Shown piece after piece: positions 20,925 through 29,746 of a stretch of DNA of 38,361 nucleotides. The notes under the pieces are model-generated. The model did not search any database and was not told the origin of the DNA. It worked only from the letters and a program-made list of their open reading frames with translations. The number at the start of each line of letters is the position of its first letter. Position 1 is the stretch's first letter. The stretch is from a virus. Where the stretch lies: the IMG/VR virus record IMGVR_UViG_3300031565_000147, positions 1-38,361 of that record, one strand, 5' to 3'. The position numbers and the translations under genes are program-made.

Positions 20925-22092
20925 CCGTTGTTAAATTTCTTAAAAATGGTATATCTCCATTTTCAAATTCATAAATATTTTCTAATACCTCATCAACTTT
21001 AACTGTTAATGATTCAAATGTTGCTGAACTTCCTATTACCCCTCGTACAACTCCATATATATCGGTTTCATATAATAAATCTTGCTGTTGATTGTTTGGG
21101 TTGTCCGCCCCATCAATAAATGGACGAATATTAAATAAATAAACAATTATCGCATCTTCTATCGCTGCTAAGAATCCCACATCACTCAGATTAGTTATTT
21201 CAATATCTATAGGCAAAACATTTACAGGTAAAAAATTAATCTGAAATGTTCCCATCGGGCGCCTACCACGCTCATATAATGGTTTACTATCATCAGGGTC
21301 AAATTCCACAACTGCCTCAACATCATCCAATATCGCTTGCGATGGTGTGCCGTAACCATCGGTTGAATCATCTGGATTTGCCTCAACATATAAATCAATT
21401 ATTCCGGAATCACCAGATTTTACATAAGGATAAGCCCTTCGAACTCCTTGAGCATCTAATGACCATTGTATATAATCTGATTTTGCCCCACCTTCTGATT
21501 CGGTTCGATAAGATTGTATAACTTTTTGCCTGTAAATTTCAATGCTTTCGGCTTCAAATGGAGTAGTATCAATGCTTATGACTTCTGCAAAACTATCGAC
21601 ATTAGCAATAGGTTGAGTGACTTGTAATTGATCTGTAACTATTAATGATGCTTGTGTTCCCAAATCTAATGCTCTCAATAATATACTTCCTGTTTCGCTT
21701 GTAAATGTAAAAAGCGAATCTAATACAAATAGTTTATCCGGGGAGGTAGATGTGTCTAAGCTTTTAAAAGTTGTTCCCGGAGGAATAGTTGCCCCTATTT
21801 CTCCCGTAACTTCAACTGTATATATTCCTGCTGTTGCAGATTCCGGATAACGATTTAATTTAACAAACCCAAAACGTTCTAAAGACCCCCCTAATGATTG
21901 AGAATCCGCTTGATCTGGAAATATATTTTTATAAACAAAAGCTATCCTAAGATAATATATTTTCAATTTCGCAGCTTGTACCGCAGAAAAAGCAATTAAA
22001 ACAAGTTTTCCGATAATTGATTTTGTTCCTAATTTATTTCTTAAATCTGCTAAAACAGATATATATAAATCATTATATGTCGGTATTGTCAT
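20920..22092 (-). CDS. Baseplate protein J, Mu gp47-like
   Basis: A 390-residue protein of the P2 gpJ / Mu gp47 baseplate wedge family. Features: N-terminal helical part (TYNDLYISVLADLRNKLG), SLERFGFVKLNRYPESATAG, GATIPPGTTFKS near residue 110 (a family hallmark), TPFEAESIEIYRQKV near 200, and VRRAYPYVKSGDSGIIDLYV near 240. It overlaps the gp46-like gene by four bases. The stop codon begins the duplicated intergenic element. The call is confident. Confidence 0.85.
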   Translation of the reverse strand: MTIPTYNDLYISVLADLRNKLGTKSIIGKLVLIAFSAVQAAKLKIYYLRIAFVYKNIFPDQADSQSLGGSLERFGFVKLNRYPESATAGIYTVEVTGEIGATIPPGTTFKSLDTSTSPDKLFVLDSLFTFTSETGSILLRALDLGTQASLIVTDQLQVTQPIANVDSFAEVISIDTTPFEAESIEIYRQKVIQSYRTESEGGAKSDYIQWSLDAQGVRRAYPYVKSGDSGIIDLYVEANPDDSTDGYGTPSQAILDDVEAVVEFDPDDSKPLYERGRRPMGTFQINFLPVNVLPIDIEITNLSDVGFLAAIEDAIIVYLFNIRPFIDGADNPNNQQQDLLYETDIYGVVRGVIGSSATFESLTVKVDEVLENIYEFENGDIPFLRNLTTA

Positions 22093-22556
22093 ACTGTTAT
22101 TGTTTCAATTAATTCCTGTTTCGTCCCGTCCCAAATAAATTTAATCTTTGTTGAATTTTCATCAGGCTCCATCATATTTACTTGCAATTGAAATTTATTT
22201 AATCCTATAATTGAACCTTCGATATTAATATCTGCATATTTTTGTAAATATTTCAAATCTTTTTTAGCGGCATTTTCTAACAAAGAAATTCCACCGCTTG
22301 TTAACGCAATCATATTCAGCGCTCTTTCAAAAAAAGAATTAAATTGTTGTTCAGATTGTAATAAACTATTACCCCACCAATCATTACGTTCATCCAGTTC
22401 TGCTAAATCATCTGATGTATTTTGTTCGATATTTCCTCCAAATAAAGCAAGATAAACTTGATTTGTTAATCCTGATATTTTTTCAATATCTTCATTTTTT
22501 AAATTAAGATCACCCCCCGAACCGGATTCATATATCATTACATCTATTGTGTCCAT
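22089..22556 (-). CDS. Mu gp46-like baseplate protein
   Basis: A 155-residue protein with the gp46/W-like signature: ESGSGGDLNL near the N-terminus, LALFGG, and DERNDWWGNSL around residues 55-65, where DWWGN is characteristic. In Mu, gp46 helps form the baseplate wedge with gp47 and gp48. The gene overlaps both the tape-measure gene (13 bases) and the gp47-like gene (4 bases). Confidence 0.75.
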   Translation of the reverse strand: MDTIDVMIYESGSGGDLNLKNEDIEKISGLTNQVYLALFGGNIEQNTSDDLAELDERNDWWGNSLLQSEQQFNSFFERALNMIALTSGGISLLENAAKKDLKYLQKYADINIEGSIIGLNKFQLQVNMMEPDENSTKIKFIWDGTKQELIETITV

Positions 22557-24124
22557 CCTAGTGTTGGTGTTAATTGAACTTGATTTGTTGTATCTTCAAG
22601 AATTTGTGCTTTAGTTCCCGGCATTGCCGTAACTCCAATATTTACTTTTTCATTTTTAGTTTTTTCAATTCTTTCGGTTCTTACCTGTTCAATTGCAGCT
22701 TCTGGATTTAATGCTTCTTGTTGTACTTCAGGAGATGCTGTTAGCTCTGCCCTAAATGCTTGCATTTTTGCTAATGCTTCACCTCCAACCTTGCCTTTTG
22801 TTAATTTATTTGTTATGATTAATATTGCTTCCAATGGGGCAAGTAAAAAAGAAAGTATTGATTTTCCAATAGATTTTATTGCACCCCAAATACCGCCTCC
22901 CGCAAATGCTTCCTTAACTCTCTTCCAGGCCGCAGAAATACCATCTATAATCCAAATTATTGGTTTTAATGCACCGCGAATTAGTTTTGCAAAAAAGTTA
23001 TCTGATGTTTTTATCCAATTTACTAATTCGCTCCAATTTCGTATAAGTGCAATTATGCCAGCAATTAAACCAATTACAGCCAATGTTATTAAAACAAATG
23101 GATTTGCAGCAGCTATTACATTTGTTATTGCCATAACTGTGTTAAGGACTATATTTACAGCAATTAACGAACCTAATGCTATTGCTACAAATTTTATAAC
23201 CCCTGCTATTTTAGTAAAATTATCTCTTATCCAAATAGCAGCATTAATTATTTTTTGAATATATTCAGAAACTTTTATTTTTATTAAGTCTCTATTTTCC
23301 AAAATCCATTTTGTAATATTCTCAGTAGCTTTTTGAATTATTGGAATTAATTCTACTCCTATAGTAGTTTTTAATCCTTGTAATGCAAATTTCATATTTG
23401 TTTGAACATCTATGAATTTTTCCATGCTTATTGCAGCTTCATTACTTATAATGCCACCTAGTTTACGTGCCTCTTCCCTTAATTTCATCATCCCATCAGG
23501 TCCTGCTTCTAATAATTTTAACATTTCTTGACCAGAACGTCCAAAAGCAGCAGATGCGAGAGATACTTTTTGTAATTGATTAGGAGCATTAGAAATAGCA
23601 TTTATCATTAATTCAAATGCTTGTTCATTATTTTCAACATTTAATAATTGCTTCAATAATGCAGGATTAGTCCGTTTTAACATCGTAGTCAAAGTTCCTT
23701 GACCCGCTTGTACATCTCCGACATTCCTATTTAATAACTGTAAAGATTTTGTTAATGTTTCTGAACTTACTCCTTGTCTATCTGCTGCAAATCTCAATTC
23801 TTGTAACGTTTCAGCAGTTATTCCTATCTGTCGCCCTGTTTTTGCCGCCTCATCACCAACTTGAGCAATACCTGAAGCCATACCTATGGTTTTTTTTACC
23901 GCCATCGCTCCAATCATTAACACAGCGGCATTTCTTAAATTAAATATTTTATTAATTACCCCGCCTGTAAATGTTTGCAATGATCTCATAGCTCGTGATG
24001 CTCTAGCCATTGCTGCCTTAGTTTTTGAAGCAAATGTATTTGTTGCAGCAGTCATGCGTTGCATTGTCTGCGAAAATTTATCTACTGCCGTAAATTTTGT
24101 TGAAACTACAAGTGCTTTAGCCAC
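22544..24124 (-). CDS. Tape measure protein
   Basis: A 526-residue protein from a GTG start that overlaps the end of the frameshifted chaperone frame. The N-terminal part is helical and TP901-like (FSQTMQRMTAATNTFASKTK, then SSETLTKSLQLLNRNVGDVQ, QELRFAADRQGV). Residues ~300-370 contain hydrophobic membrane-type helices (FVAIALGSLIAVNIVLN, FVLITLAVIGLIAGIIALI), common in tape-measure proteins. Using the usual ~0.15 nm per residue this would mean a short tail of about 80 nm. Position after the chaperones is decisive. Confidence 0.8.
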   Translation of the reverse strand: MAKALVVSTKFTAVDKFSQTMQRMTAATNTFASKTKAAMARASRAMRSLQTFTGGVINKIFNLRNAAVLMIGAMAVKKTIGMASGIAQVGDEAAKTGRQIGITAETLQELRFAADRQGVSSETLTKSLQLLNRNVGDVQAGQGTLTTMLKRTNPALLKQLLNVENNEQAFELMINAISNAPNQLQKVSLASAAFGRSGQEMLKLLEAGPDGMMKLREEARKLGGIISNEAAISMEKFIDVQTNMKFALQGLKTTIGVELIPIIQKATENITKWILENRDLIKIKVSEYIQKIINAAIWIRDNFTKIAGVIKFVAIALGSLIAVNIVLNTVMAITNVIAAANPFVLITLAVIGLIAGIIALIRNWSELVNWIKTSDNFFAKLIRGALKPIIWIIDGISAAWKRVKEAFAGGGIWGAIKSIGKSILSFLLAPLEAILIITNKLTKGKVGGEALAKMQAFRAELTASPEVQQEALNPEAAIEQVRTERIEKTKNEKVNIGVTAMPGTKAQILEDTTNQVQLTPTLGWTQ

Positions 24125-24730
24125 CTAATCCCCCATTTTTATTAATTTGTTTAATATAATCCTTTGCATCTTCAAACCAATAATATAAGCCATGATAATC
24201 TATGTCATCTAAAAATAATTCATCAATAATATTTGGTGTAAATTTATATAATCTGACTATTGTATTGATAACAATAGCCAGATCGGTATTTACAAAAAAT
24301 ACATCACGATTGCCTGACTTATTCTACTATCTTCTGAATCAAGTTTCTCTAAAATCCCCATATTAACTTGCGTTAATGCTGATACATAAGCTACTTGTCT
24401 TTTATCCGCATCCGAAGCATCTACTCCTTTTAATTTTATATTTAACAACTTAACTGGTATTCTGGGAATAAATCTCAATTCTGTTAATATATCATTTCCA
24501 TTATCATCTATAATTGGGAATATTAATTTTTGAGTAATATAACCATTTTCATCAATTGATAAATCACCTTCTGCAATTGAACTAACTATTACATCTTCAA
24601 ATTTACCTTTTGCATTTTCTTGTCTTTTTTGATCTCTGATTTTTTTAATAAAAATCCATTTTTCAAAATCTTTTAATGCCGATTCTTGATCAACTTTTTT
24701 ACCTGATTTTTCTTTAATTTCTTCTTTCAT
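24117..24730 (-). CDS. Frameshifted long form of tail assembly chaperone
   Basis: A -1 slip at 24293-24299 in the 24290-24730 gene continues the protein for about 58 codons (VNTDLAIVINTIVRLYKF..., DDIDYHGLYYWFEDAK...), ending at a TAA that overlaps the tape-measure start. The product would have about 204 residues. This is the lambda G/GT and Mu 41/42 arrangement: two chaperone forms in a fixed ratio, encoded just before the tape measure. The extension has no start codon of its own and fills an otherwise empty 166-base gap, which supports frameshifting. Confidence 0.8.
24290..24730 (-). CDS. Tail assembly chaperone, short form
   Basis: A 146-residue acidic, partly helical protein (ALKDFEKWIFIKKIRDQKRQ, then IPVKLLNIKLKGVDASDAD) placed between tail tube and tape measure, the invariant place for gpG-like chaperones. 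Its last codons, TAT TTT TTG TAA, contain the slippery heptamer, so normal termination gives this form and frameshifting the longer one. Starts one base from the end of the tube gene. Confidence 0.75.
   Translation of the reverse strand: MKEEIKEKSGKKVDQESALKDFEKWIFIKKIRDQKRQENAKGKFEDVIVSSIAEGDLSIDENGYITQKLIFPIIDDNGNDILTELRFIPRIPVKLLNIKLKGVDASDADKRQVAYVSALTQVNMGILEKLDSEDSRISQAIVMYFL
24293..24299 (-). promoter_or_regulatory. -1 programmed frameshift site T TTT TTG
   Basis: Read on the minus strand in the chaperone frame, ATG TAT TTT TTG TAA contains the slippery heptamer T TTT TTG just before the stop codon. After a -1 slip, reading continues GTA AAT ACC in an open frame of about 58 codons. 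No obvious stimulatory hairpin was examined in detail downstream. Confidence 0.75.
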
Positions 24731-25140
24731 TATGATAATGATTTAAGTTTATTTTCAAATGCCAACTTCAAAGTCACTAGAGCCGTATTTGTTGCTCCGG
24801 GAATATCACCAACAGGTTTTCCTTTTCCGCCCCATATTTTCCCATTTATATGATTAATTGTCCAATCAGATAAAATAGGACTTTCAGCCAATAAAACAAG
24901 CTTACTCTGCTCATCTACATCTGTCATATCCCAAGCAATAGGAGGAGCTTCAAATGATGCTCTTCTAAAATTCATTTGATCTATCATTTTCCCATCACCT
25001 GTCACAGAATTATCATCATCATTACTTCTGTAGCCTCCCGGTTCAATAGTACCATCTTCATTTGCTTTACAATAAATAGTTCCAGAACCAACAACAGGAT
25101 GATTGTAAGTTATTTCGGTTATATCGCCACCTACATACAT
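24730..25140 (-). CDS. Tail tube protein
   Basis: A 136-residue beta-rich protein located directly downstream of the sheath gene, where Mu gp40 / P2 gpFII tube proteins are found. Glycine- and Asp-rich (GSGTIYCKANEDGTIEPGGY), ending in a beta strand (TALVTLKLAFENKL). Its ATG is preceded by AAAGGAGG at 8 bases, an unusually strong Shine-Dalgarno for this genome and fitting a highly made virion protein. Confidence 0.7.
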   Translation of the reverse strand: MYVGGDITEITYNHPVVGSGTIYCKANEDGTIEPGGYRSNDDDNSVTGDGKMIDQMNFRRASFEAPPIAWDMTDVDEQSKLVLLAESPILSDWTINHINGKIWGGKGKPVGDIPGATNTALVTLKLAFENKLKSLS

Positions 25141-25153
25141 AATTTACCTCCTT

Positions 25154-26683
25154 TTAATATGAAAAATTAAAATCAATTTCAACATCAGAACTAACTATAT
25201 GTGCAGTCGATGTGATCTTATATCTGTTAAAAAAATCTAATCTTGCAGGATTAGTTTCATTAATTTCAACAAGGATACTTTTTTCTGAAAAAGCAACATC
25301 GGCAATTAGGGCTAATTCTGCCATACTGTTTATGTGACTTATCAATAATTGTTTTCCCTGTTTTGGCGAAACGGTGTCTGAAACTCGTGATGGAGAATCA
25401 TTTGGAACTATTGTTTTATCCTGAACGTCCCTGATCATAACCAATCTCCAATTAAATTCATAATTCCAATGAATATTTAAATCTCTAGCAAATCTGAATT
25501 TTGGCAAATTTTCACCATTTGGCGCATAAGTAGTTATAAAATCTTCAATCGAATATTTCCCGCTTCTCAAACTTACGGTAGAACTTCCACGTTTCACCAT
25601 GAAATCACGGGCATTATAATCAGAAAAATCACCAATATCGCCATTACTCGGCACTGGCATGTCTGGGTATGTCTTTGCAGAATTGTCTAAATGTGGATAA
25701 TTTTGAGCAATTGGCGCAAAAGTCATACACATATTAGCAGCCGCTTCGTAAGCAAATCCTTTTGAATTTGGAGCCGGGCAATGAACATTTGTAACCTGAT
25801 CTTGTCTTGCAGCTAAATTTGTTATTGCAACTATATCATCTTTATCTGACAATAAACTTCCATATAATGCTACAAATGGTTTAAAAACTATTGGTTCATA
25901 TCTTCCCGTTGGTGTTGTTGGATCAGGAACTCCATTAAATGCTTCAAGAACATCAAATTGTGCAGCCCCATAAGGGTTAATTACAATTGTATTCCAATTC
26001 TCGCCAAATGCAGCTAATGCATTTGTTAACACTACAACTCCCGTACCATTAACATTAGTCACTTCTGAATAAACTATACCTGCATCTTCGCCTTGCGTAT
26101 CAATTTCAACCGAAAGTATAGCTGTAGCGCCTTTCCATTTAGTGGTTATTACAACATCTGCCGTTGCCTCTGCTGCTGTGACTGGTGCAGCTAATACATT
26201 ATTTATTGCATCAACAACCTTATCCTGAACATCAGTTTGCGATTCACCATTTACAACATTAAAAGAATAAGAAACGCCATCTATATTATCTCTTCCGTTA
26301 ATTATAATTTTATGTGTTGCGTTTTTCGTTACAGTTGTTGCAACTGCAATTCCAAGCGTATATACTGCCGCTGTTGCTCCTGTATCGGATTCTTGCGGAT
26401 ATGCTATTGTTGGTATCCCACCTAAAGGATTGCCTGATACTGGTCTTAAGATTCTTGCCATTTGATGCAAGGGACTTCCATATCCATATTTTATAGCAGC
26501 TTCTTTTGCTGTTATAAATTCGTATGGATCGGTATCCAAAGTACCTTGATTAGCCGTGTTTGCTTCTCCGAGTATCGCAATTCTTTGAGGTAAATAAGGG
26601 GTTGTAGGAGCAAAATTACCGGGCTTAATTTTATACCCGACAACTCTCGAAACCCTTGTTACATCTATTGCTGTGCTTATCAT
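25154..26683 (-). CDS. Contractile tail sheath protein
   Basis: A 509-residue protein of the Mu gp39 / P2 gpFI sheath family. The start TAIDVTRVSRVVGYKIKPGNF and PYLPQRIAILGEANTANQG, then EFITAKEAAIKYGYGSPLHQMARIL near residue 60-85, and a C-terminal part with DFITTYAPNGENLPKFRFARDLN and IALVADVAF-type helix-strand segments are typical. It polymerises around the tube and contracts. The call is confident; it also sets the phage as a myovirus type. Confidence 0.85.
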   Translation of the reverse strand: MISTAIDVTRVSRVVGYKIKPGNFAPTTPYLPQRIAILGEANTANQGTLDTDPYEFITAKEAAIKYGYGSPLHQMARILRPVSGNPLGGIPTIAYPQESDTGATAAVYTLGIAVATTVTKNATHKIIINGRDNIDGVSYSFNVVNGESQTDVQDKVVDAINNVLAAPVTAAEATADVVITTKWKGATAILSVEIDTQGEDAGIVYSEVTNVNGTGVVVLTNALAAFGENWNTIVINPYGAAQFDVLEAFNGVPDPTTPTGRYEPIVFKPFVALYGSLLSDKDDIVAITNLAARQDQVTNVHCPAPNSKGFAYEAAANMCMTFAPIAQNYPHLDNSAKTYPDMPVPSNGDIGDFSDYNARDFMVKRGSSTVSLRSGKYSIEDFITTYAPNGENLPKFRFARDLNIHWNYEFNWRLVMIRDVQDKTIVPNDSPSRVSDTVSPKQGKQLLISHINSMAELALIADVAFSEKSILVEINETNPARLDFFNRYKITSTAHIVSSDVEIDFNFSY

Positions 26684-26695
26684 GTTTTTATTTTT

Positions 26696-27289
26696 TTATG
26701 AATTATCAATTTTTATAAAATATCCCTTATCCGTTTCATCTAATTTTATTTGTGTTGTGAAAATTTCACCCAAAACTCCTGTTAAATCACCTACTATTTC
26801 ATTAGCCCTGACTTTAAAAATTATTCGAGCAACAATTGTATGCAAAGCATCCCCCTCGCTTAATTTTCCAATTTTCAGATCACTCACCCATTTGCTTTGA
26901 ATTAATCCAGGATTGAAATCAAGCGTATAATATTCAGCACTTGATAAAATATAACAAACTATCCCCGCTATTCTTTGAACTAACTTAGATGCTTTTATGT
27001 CTGCTTTCTCCGTTACAGAATGCTTTGCATTTACAATTACATCAATATAATATTGATTTTCTCCATGCCTGCTTTTCGGATCATGTCTATCATAAGGAGT
27101 ATTATCGTAAGAAATATTGATAGCTGGCAATTCCTCTAAATCAAATGGAATAAATCTCTCTAACCAAACAGCCTTAATACTACTTGCAGCCGTTTGAACA
27201 GGAATTTCTAATGCTAAAATTACAGCAATTTTATCTCGAATTAATTCAAAATTTTGCACTGGTATCTGTCCTATTATTTTAGCTGCCAT
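26696..27289 (-). CDS. Probable tail terminator protein
   Basis: A 197-residue protein upstream of the sheath. The N-terminal helix then strand (ELIRDKIAVILALEIP), the loop LEELPAINISYDNTPYD and later INVKVRA-like strands resemble tail-terminator proteins such as gpU-type folds, which cap the tube and join it to the head. Position between neck and sheath genes agrees. Sequence-level evidence is moderate. Confidence 0.55.
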   Translation of the reverse strand: MAAKIIGQIPVQNFELIRDKIAVILALEIPVQTAASSIKAVWLERFIPFDLEELPAINISYDNTPYDRHDPKSRHGENQYYIDVIVNAKHSVTEKADIKASKLVQRIAGIVCYILSSAEYYTLDFNPGLIQSKWVSDLKIGKLSEGDALHTIVARIIFKVRANEIVGDLTGVLGEIFTTQIKLDETDKGYFIKIDNS

Positions 27290-27653
27290 AACTTCCTAAT
27301 GTACAAACAATTAATCCTAATGTTTCGCTCGGCATCCCCTCATCAATTAAAAAAGTAAAAGATGATCCACTTGCATCAACAAACGAAACTTTATGAAATT
27401 TTAAACTAATATCGTTGCTCACATTTCTAGTTACATAACCAGCATCATTCAATACGCTCTCTACAATCGAAATATGAACATTTTTAGTGTTTACTGGCAA
27501 TCCCGTGTCTGGATTAATGCTTAAATTATGTTTAGAAATTAAACCATTTACAACAACTGTTTTAATTGCTTCCGGATTTGTAAAAGTAATTTCCGCAGAG
27601 AATTCTCCCTGCGAAAATCTTTTCATATCTGATATGGCTCTTGCTAAACTCAT
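27279..27653 (-). CDS. Neck or head-tail connector protein
   Basis: A 124-residue beta-rich protein (FSAEITFTNPEAIKTVVVNGLIS, KHNLSINPDTGLPVNTKNVH, FHKVSFVDASGSSFTFLID). Its position, after the capsid and decoration genes and before the tail terminator, is that of lambda gpFII-like or other head-completion proteins. It overlaps the terminator gene by 11 bases. No motif fixes the family. Confidence 0.5.
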   Translation of the reverse strand: MSLARAISDMKRFSQGEFSAEITFTNPEAIKTVVVNGLISKHNLSINPDTGLPVNTKNVHISIVESVLNDAGYVTRNVSNDISLKFHKVSFVDASGSSFTFLIDEGMPSETLGLIVCTLGSYGS

Positions 27654-27657
27654 TTAA

Positions 27658-27948
27658 TTATTTTTTAACATCAGTTTTCGCTTTTGCTTCTTTTTCTTGA
27701 GCTTCTTTTAAAGCTTTTGCATCTGCATCAGCTTTCGCTTTTGCTTCTTTTTTCAAATCATCTTTATATTGATTTATAACCTCAGCTGGATTTTTAGCTT
27801 TTGTCCCAATAGGTTTAATAAATCCTGATTTATAGCATGATTCTAATTCAGATTTACCCAATTTACTATCATCTAAGATTGCTTTTTCAGTTTTTCGAAA
27901 AACTTTCCCTTTAATAGTTACCGATCTGCTTACTAACTCATACCTCAT
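27658..27948 (-). CDS. Small virion protein with Lys/Ala-rich tail
   Basis: A 96-residue protein: a folded N-terminal ~45 residues (YELVSRSVTIKGKVFRKTEKAI, SELESCYKSGFIKPIG) followed by a charged helical tail of Lys, Ala and Glu (KAKADADAKALKEAQEKEAKA). The tail is encoded by imperfect repeats of gcttttgc type. The position matches that of Mu gp35-like proteins in the neck region. It overlaps the signal-peptide protein gene by four bases. Confidence 0.5.
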   Translation of the reverse strand: MRYELVSRSVTIKGKVFRKTEKAILDDSKLGKSELESCYKSGFIKPIGTKAKNPAEVINQYKDDLKKEAKAKADADAKALKEAQEKEAKAKTDVKK

Positions 27949-28622
27949 TGCTTAATAAATTTAAAATTTAACCTGCGAATAGATGCCAACAAAGTATTAT
28001 CAGAACCTAAAATATAAACCCTCCAATATTCGCCCATGTTATTTTGATCTGATTCGGTTATTGTTAAGGCAAATGTAGTTGGTTTTATTGTCGCCGTAAA
28101 AGTACCTGATTGTGGTGGTACTGCTGTAATTATACTATCAGCCGGATAACCTGCTAAACCTGCCGTATCTGTTAGTGATAATAATGTCAATGTATCTAAT
28201 GCAATAATTCCGGAAATCGAATCTAATCCTGCTGCTGTTAATGTAAATGATTGAGATGATGGATTAAAACTAATAATTTCACCATCATCAGTATCATTAA
28301 TTCCATCCCAAACAACACTTGCAACAGTCGCATAATCGGTATCAGGAAATTTTTTGTTTTGCAAATAAATAGTTACATTATTGGCAGTTCCTCCTGTCGA
28401 ATCAATTAATAAATCTACATTACATTGTAATTTATCTCCTGTTTTTTTACGAACCGTATAAGTCCATGCCGTGTCAATAGTTGTTAAAACATCAGTTGAA
28501 ATTCCATTATACCAAACGTAAGTATAGTCCCCGTAATCTAATGTTACATCAATTGCTGCATTTTGAGACTTGGCACAAAACGCAAACATTATCAAACTAA
28601 TTATTATTAGTAACTTTTTCAT
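27945..28622 (-). CDS. Signal-peptide beta protein next to the capsid gene
   Basis: A 225-residue protein with an N-terminal Sec signal peptide (KKLLIIISLIMFAFCAKSQ, cleavage likely after SQ; the Cys is not in a normal lipobox). The mature part is beta-rich and Thr/Asp-rich (DYTYVWYNG, VTIYLQNKKFPDTDYATVAS), consistent with an Ig-like or jelly-roll fold. It is directly downstream of the major capsid gene, so it may decorate the capsid, but export to the periplasm or cell surface would fit an anti-superinfection or adhesion role. Role open. Confidence 0.55.
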   Translation of the reverse strand: MKKLLIIISLIMFAFCAKSQNAAIDVTLDYGDYTYVWYNGISTDVLTTIDTAWTYTVRKKTGDKLQCNVDLLIDSTGGTANNVTIYLQNKKFPDTDYATVASVVWDGINDTDDGEIISFNPSSQSFTLTAAGLDSISGIIALDTLTLLSLTDTAGLAGYPADSIITAVPPQSGTFTATIKPTTFALTITESDQNNMGEYWRVYILGSDNTLLASIRRLNFKFIKQ

Positions 28623-28624
28623 AA

Positions 28625-29728
28625 TTATCCGATTTCAGGGTTTTCAACATTTAAAACTGTCATAGTATAAATCATATCAACAGTGACTGGAACAGCCAAA
28701 GGAGCTGACATAATTTCGAAAGTGTGTGATTTAGCTTTGTAATCTATGTAATTATTGATCCAATATTCGCTTGCTTGTTGAGCTATGTATTCGCTAAATT
28801 CAGCATTTGTGGTATCTCTTATAATCGCAGGGATTCCAGCATGTGCTAATTCAAATCTAGTTCCATTTACAGGAGCCATGAAAGCGGTATCAGATGGCAA
28901 ATAACGAGTAATAACGCCACCTGAACCAGCAGCTTTATAAACTTCGTCGTAAGTCCAAATATTAAAAATATATGCTCCTGCTGAGATTCTGCCCATATAT
29001 CCCGCTCCAAAAGCAGCTTTTTGGGGCATCATTATATCAATTAATTTAACTTGTTGAAAATTTGCATTGTCTTTAAAATAATTGGTTTTTTTCAAAGCTA
29101 CCCATGCTAATCCTGACATAGTTAAATTAAATTCAGAAGTTCCATTTTTACCATTATTTCTCACAAATTCAGCACCAGCGATTAATTGAGCCTCAATATC
29201 AGTAGTAGTAGTACTCCAATAACCTCCTGCACCAACAAGATCAACCATTGATGTAGCCTTGCGTTTGAAATTAATATTATCACCATTGATTAGTACAACT
29301 GTTCCTGTATCAAAAACTTGAGCGCATTGTAATTCTTTTGCACGTTCAATTTTTTTACGCAACTCTATCAATTTGCGGGATACATCAGTTGCTAAATATC
29401 CAATTGTTTTTGGGGTAAATGCTGGGTCTGCCCCAAATACCCTATCATAACGATCTAATGATGTTGCATCAAAATATTCATTAAAAAACGGTGGCATCCA
29501 TTGCTTTTCTGTTGATAATGAAAATTGATTCCTATTTCCATCCGTACCACGAAGTACGTCAACAGCAATTTTTTCATCCATCCTTTCAACTTCAATTCCT
29601 ACTGTCTTAGTCTCATAAACCGACGTAGTGAAAAATGATCTCAAAAAAGATGGAACGGGAATATCTTCCCTATATGCACGCATATACGCGTGTGTAAAAA
29701 TACCTTTTACTTGTTCAACTGGTAACAT
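28625..29728 (-). CDS. Major capsid protein, lambda gpE-like
   Basis: A 367-residue protein of the HK97-fold capsid family in its gpE form: FLRSFFTTSVYETKTVGIEV (residues ~28-48), VDVLRGTDGNRN, a central helix TDVSRKLIELRKKIERAKEL, GAEFVRNNGKNG, and the C-terminal ARHA-like FELAHAGIPAIIRDTTNAEF and SAPLAVPVTVD. The start is preceded by AAAAAGGAGGAAAT, a near-perfect Shine-Dalgarno, fitting very high expression. It follows the decoration-protein gene as in lambda. The call is confident. Confidence 0.85.
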   Translation of the reverse strand: MLPVEQVKGIFTHAYMRAYREDIPVPSFLRSFFTTSVYETKTVGIEVERMDEKIAVDVLRGTDGNRNQFSLSTEKQWMPPFFNEYFDATSLDRYDRVFGADPAFTPKTIGYLATDVSRKLIELRKKIERAKELQCAQVFDTGTVVLINGDNINFKRKATSMVDLVGAGGYWSTTTTDIEAQLIAGAEFVRNNGKNGTSEFNLTMSGLAWVALKKTNYFKDNANFQQVKLIDIMMPQKAAFGAGYMGRISAGAYIFNIWTYDEVYKAAGSGGVITRYLPSDTAFMAPVNGTRFELAHAGIPAIIRDTTNAEFSEYIAQQASEYWINNYIDYKAKSHTFEIMSAPLAVPVTVDMIYTMTVLNVENPEIG

Positions 29729-29746
29729 TTTATTTCCTCCTTTTTA

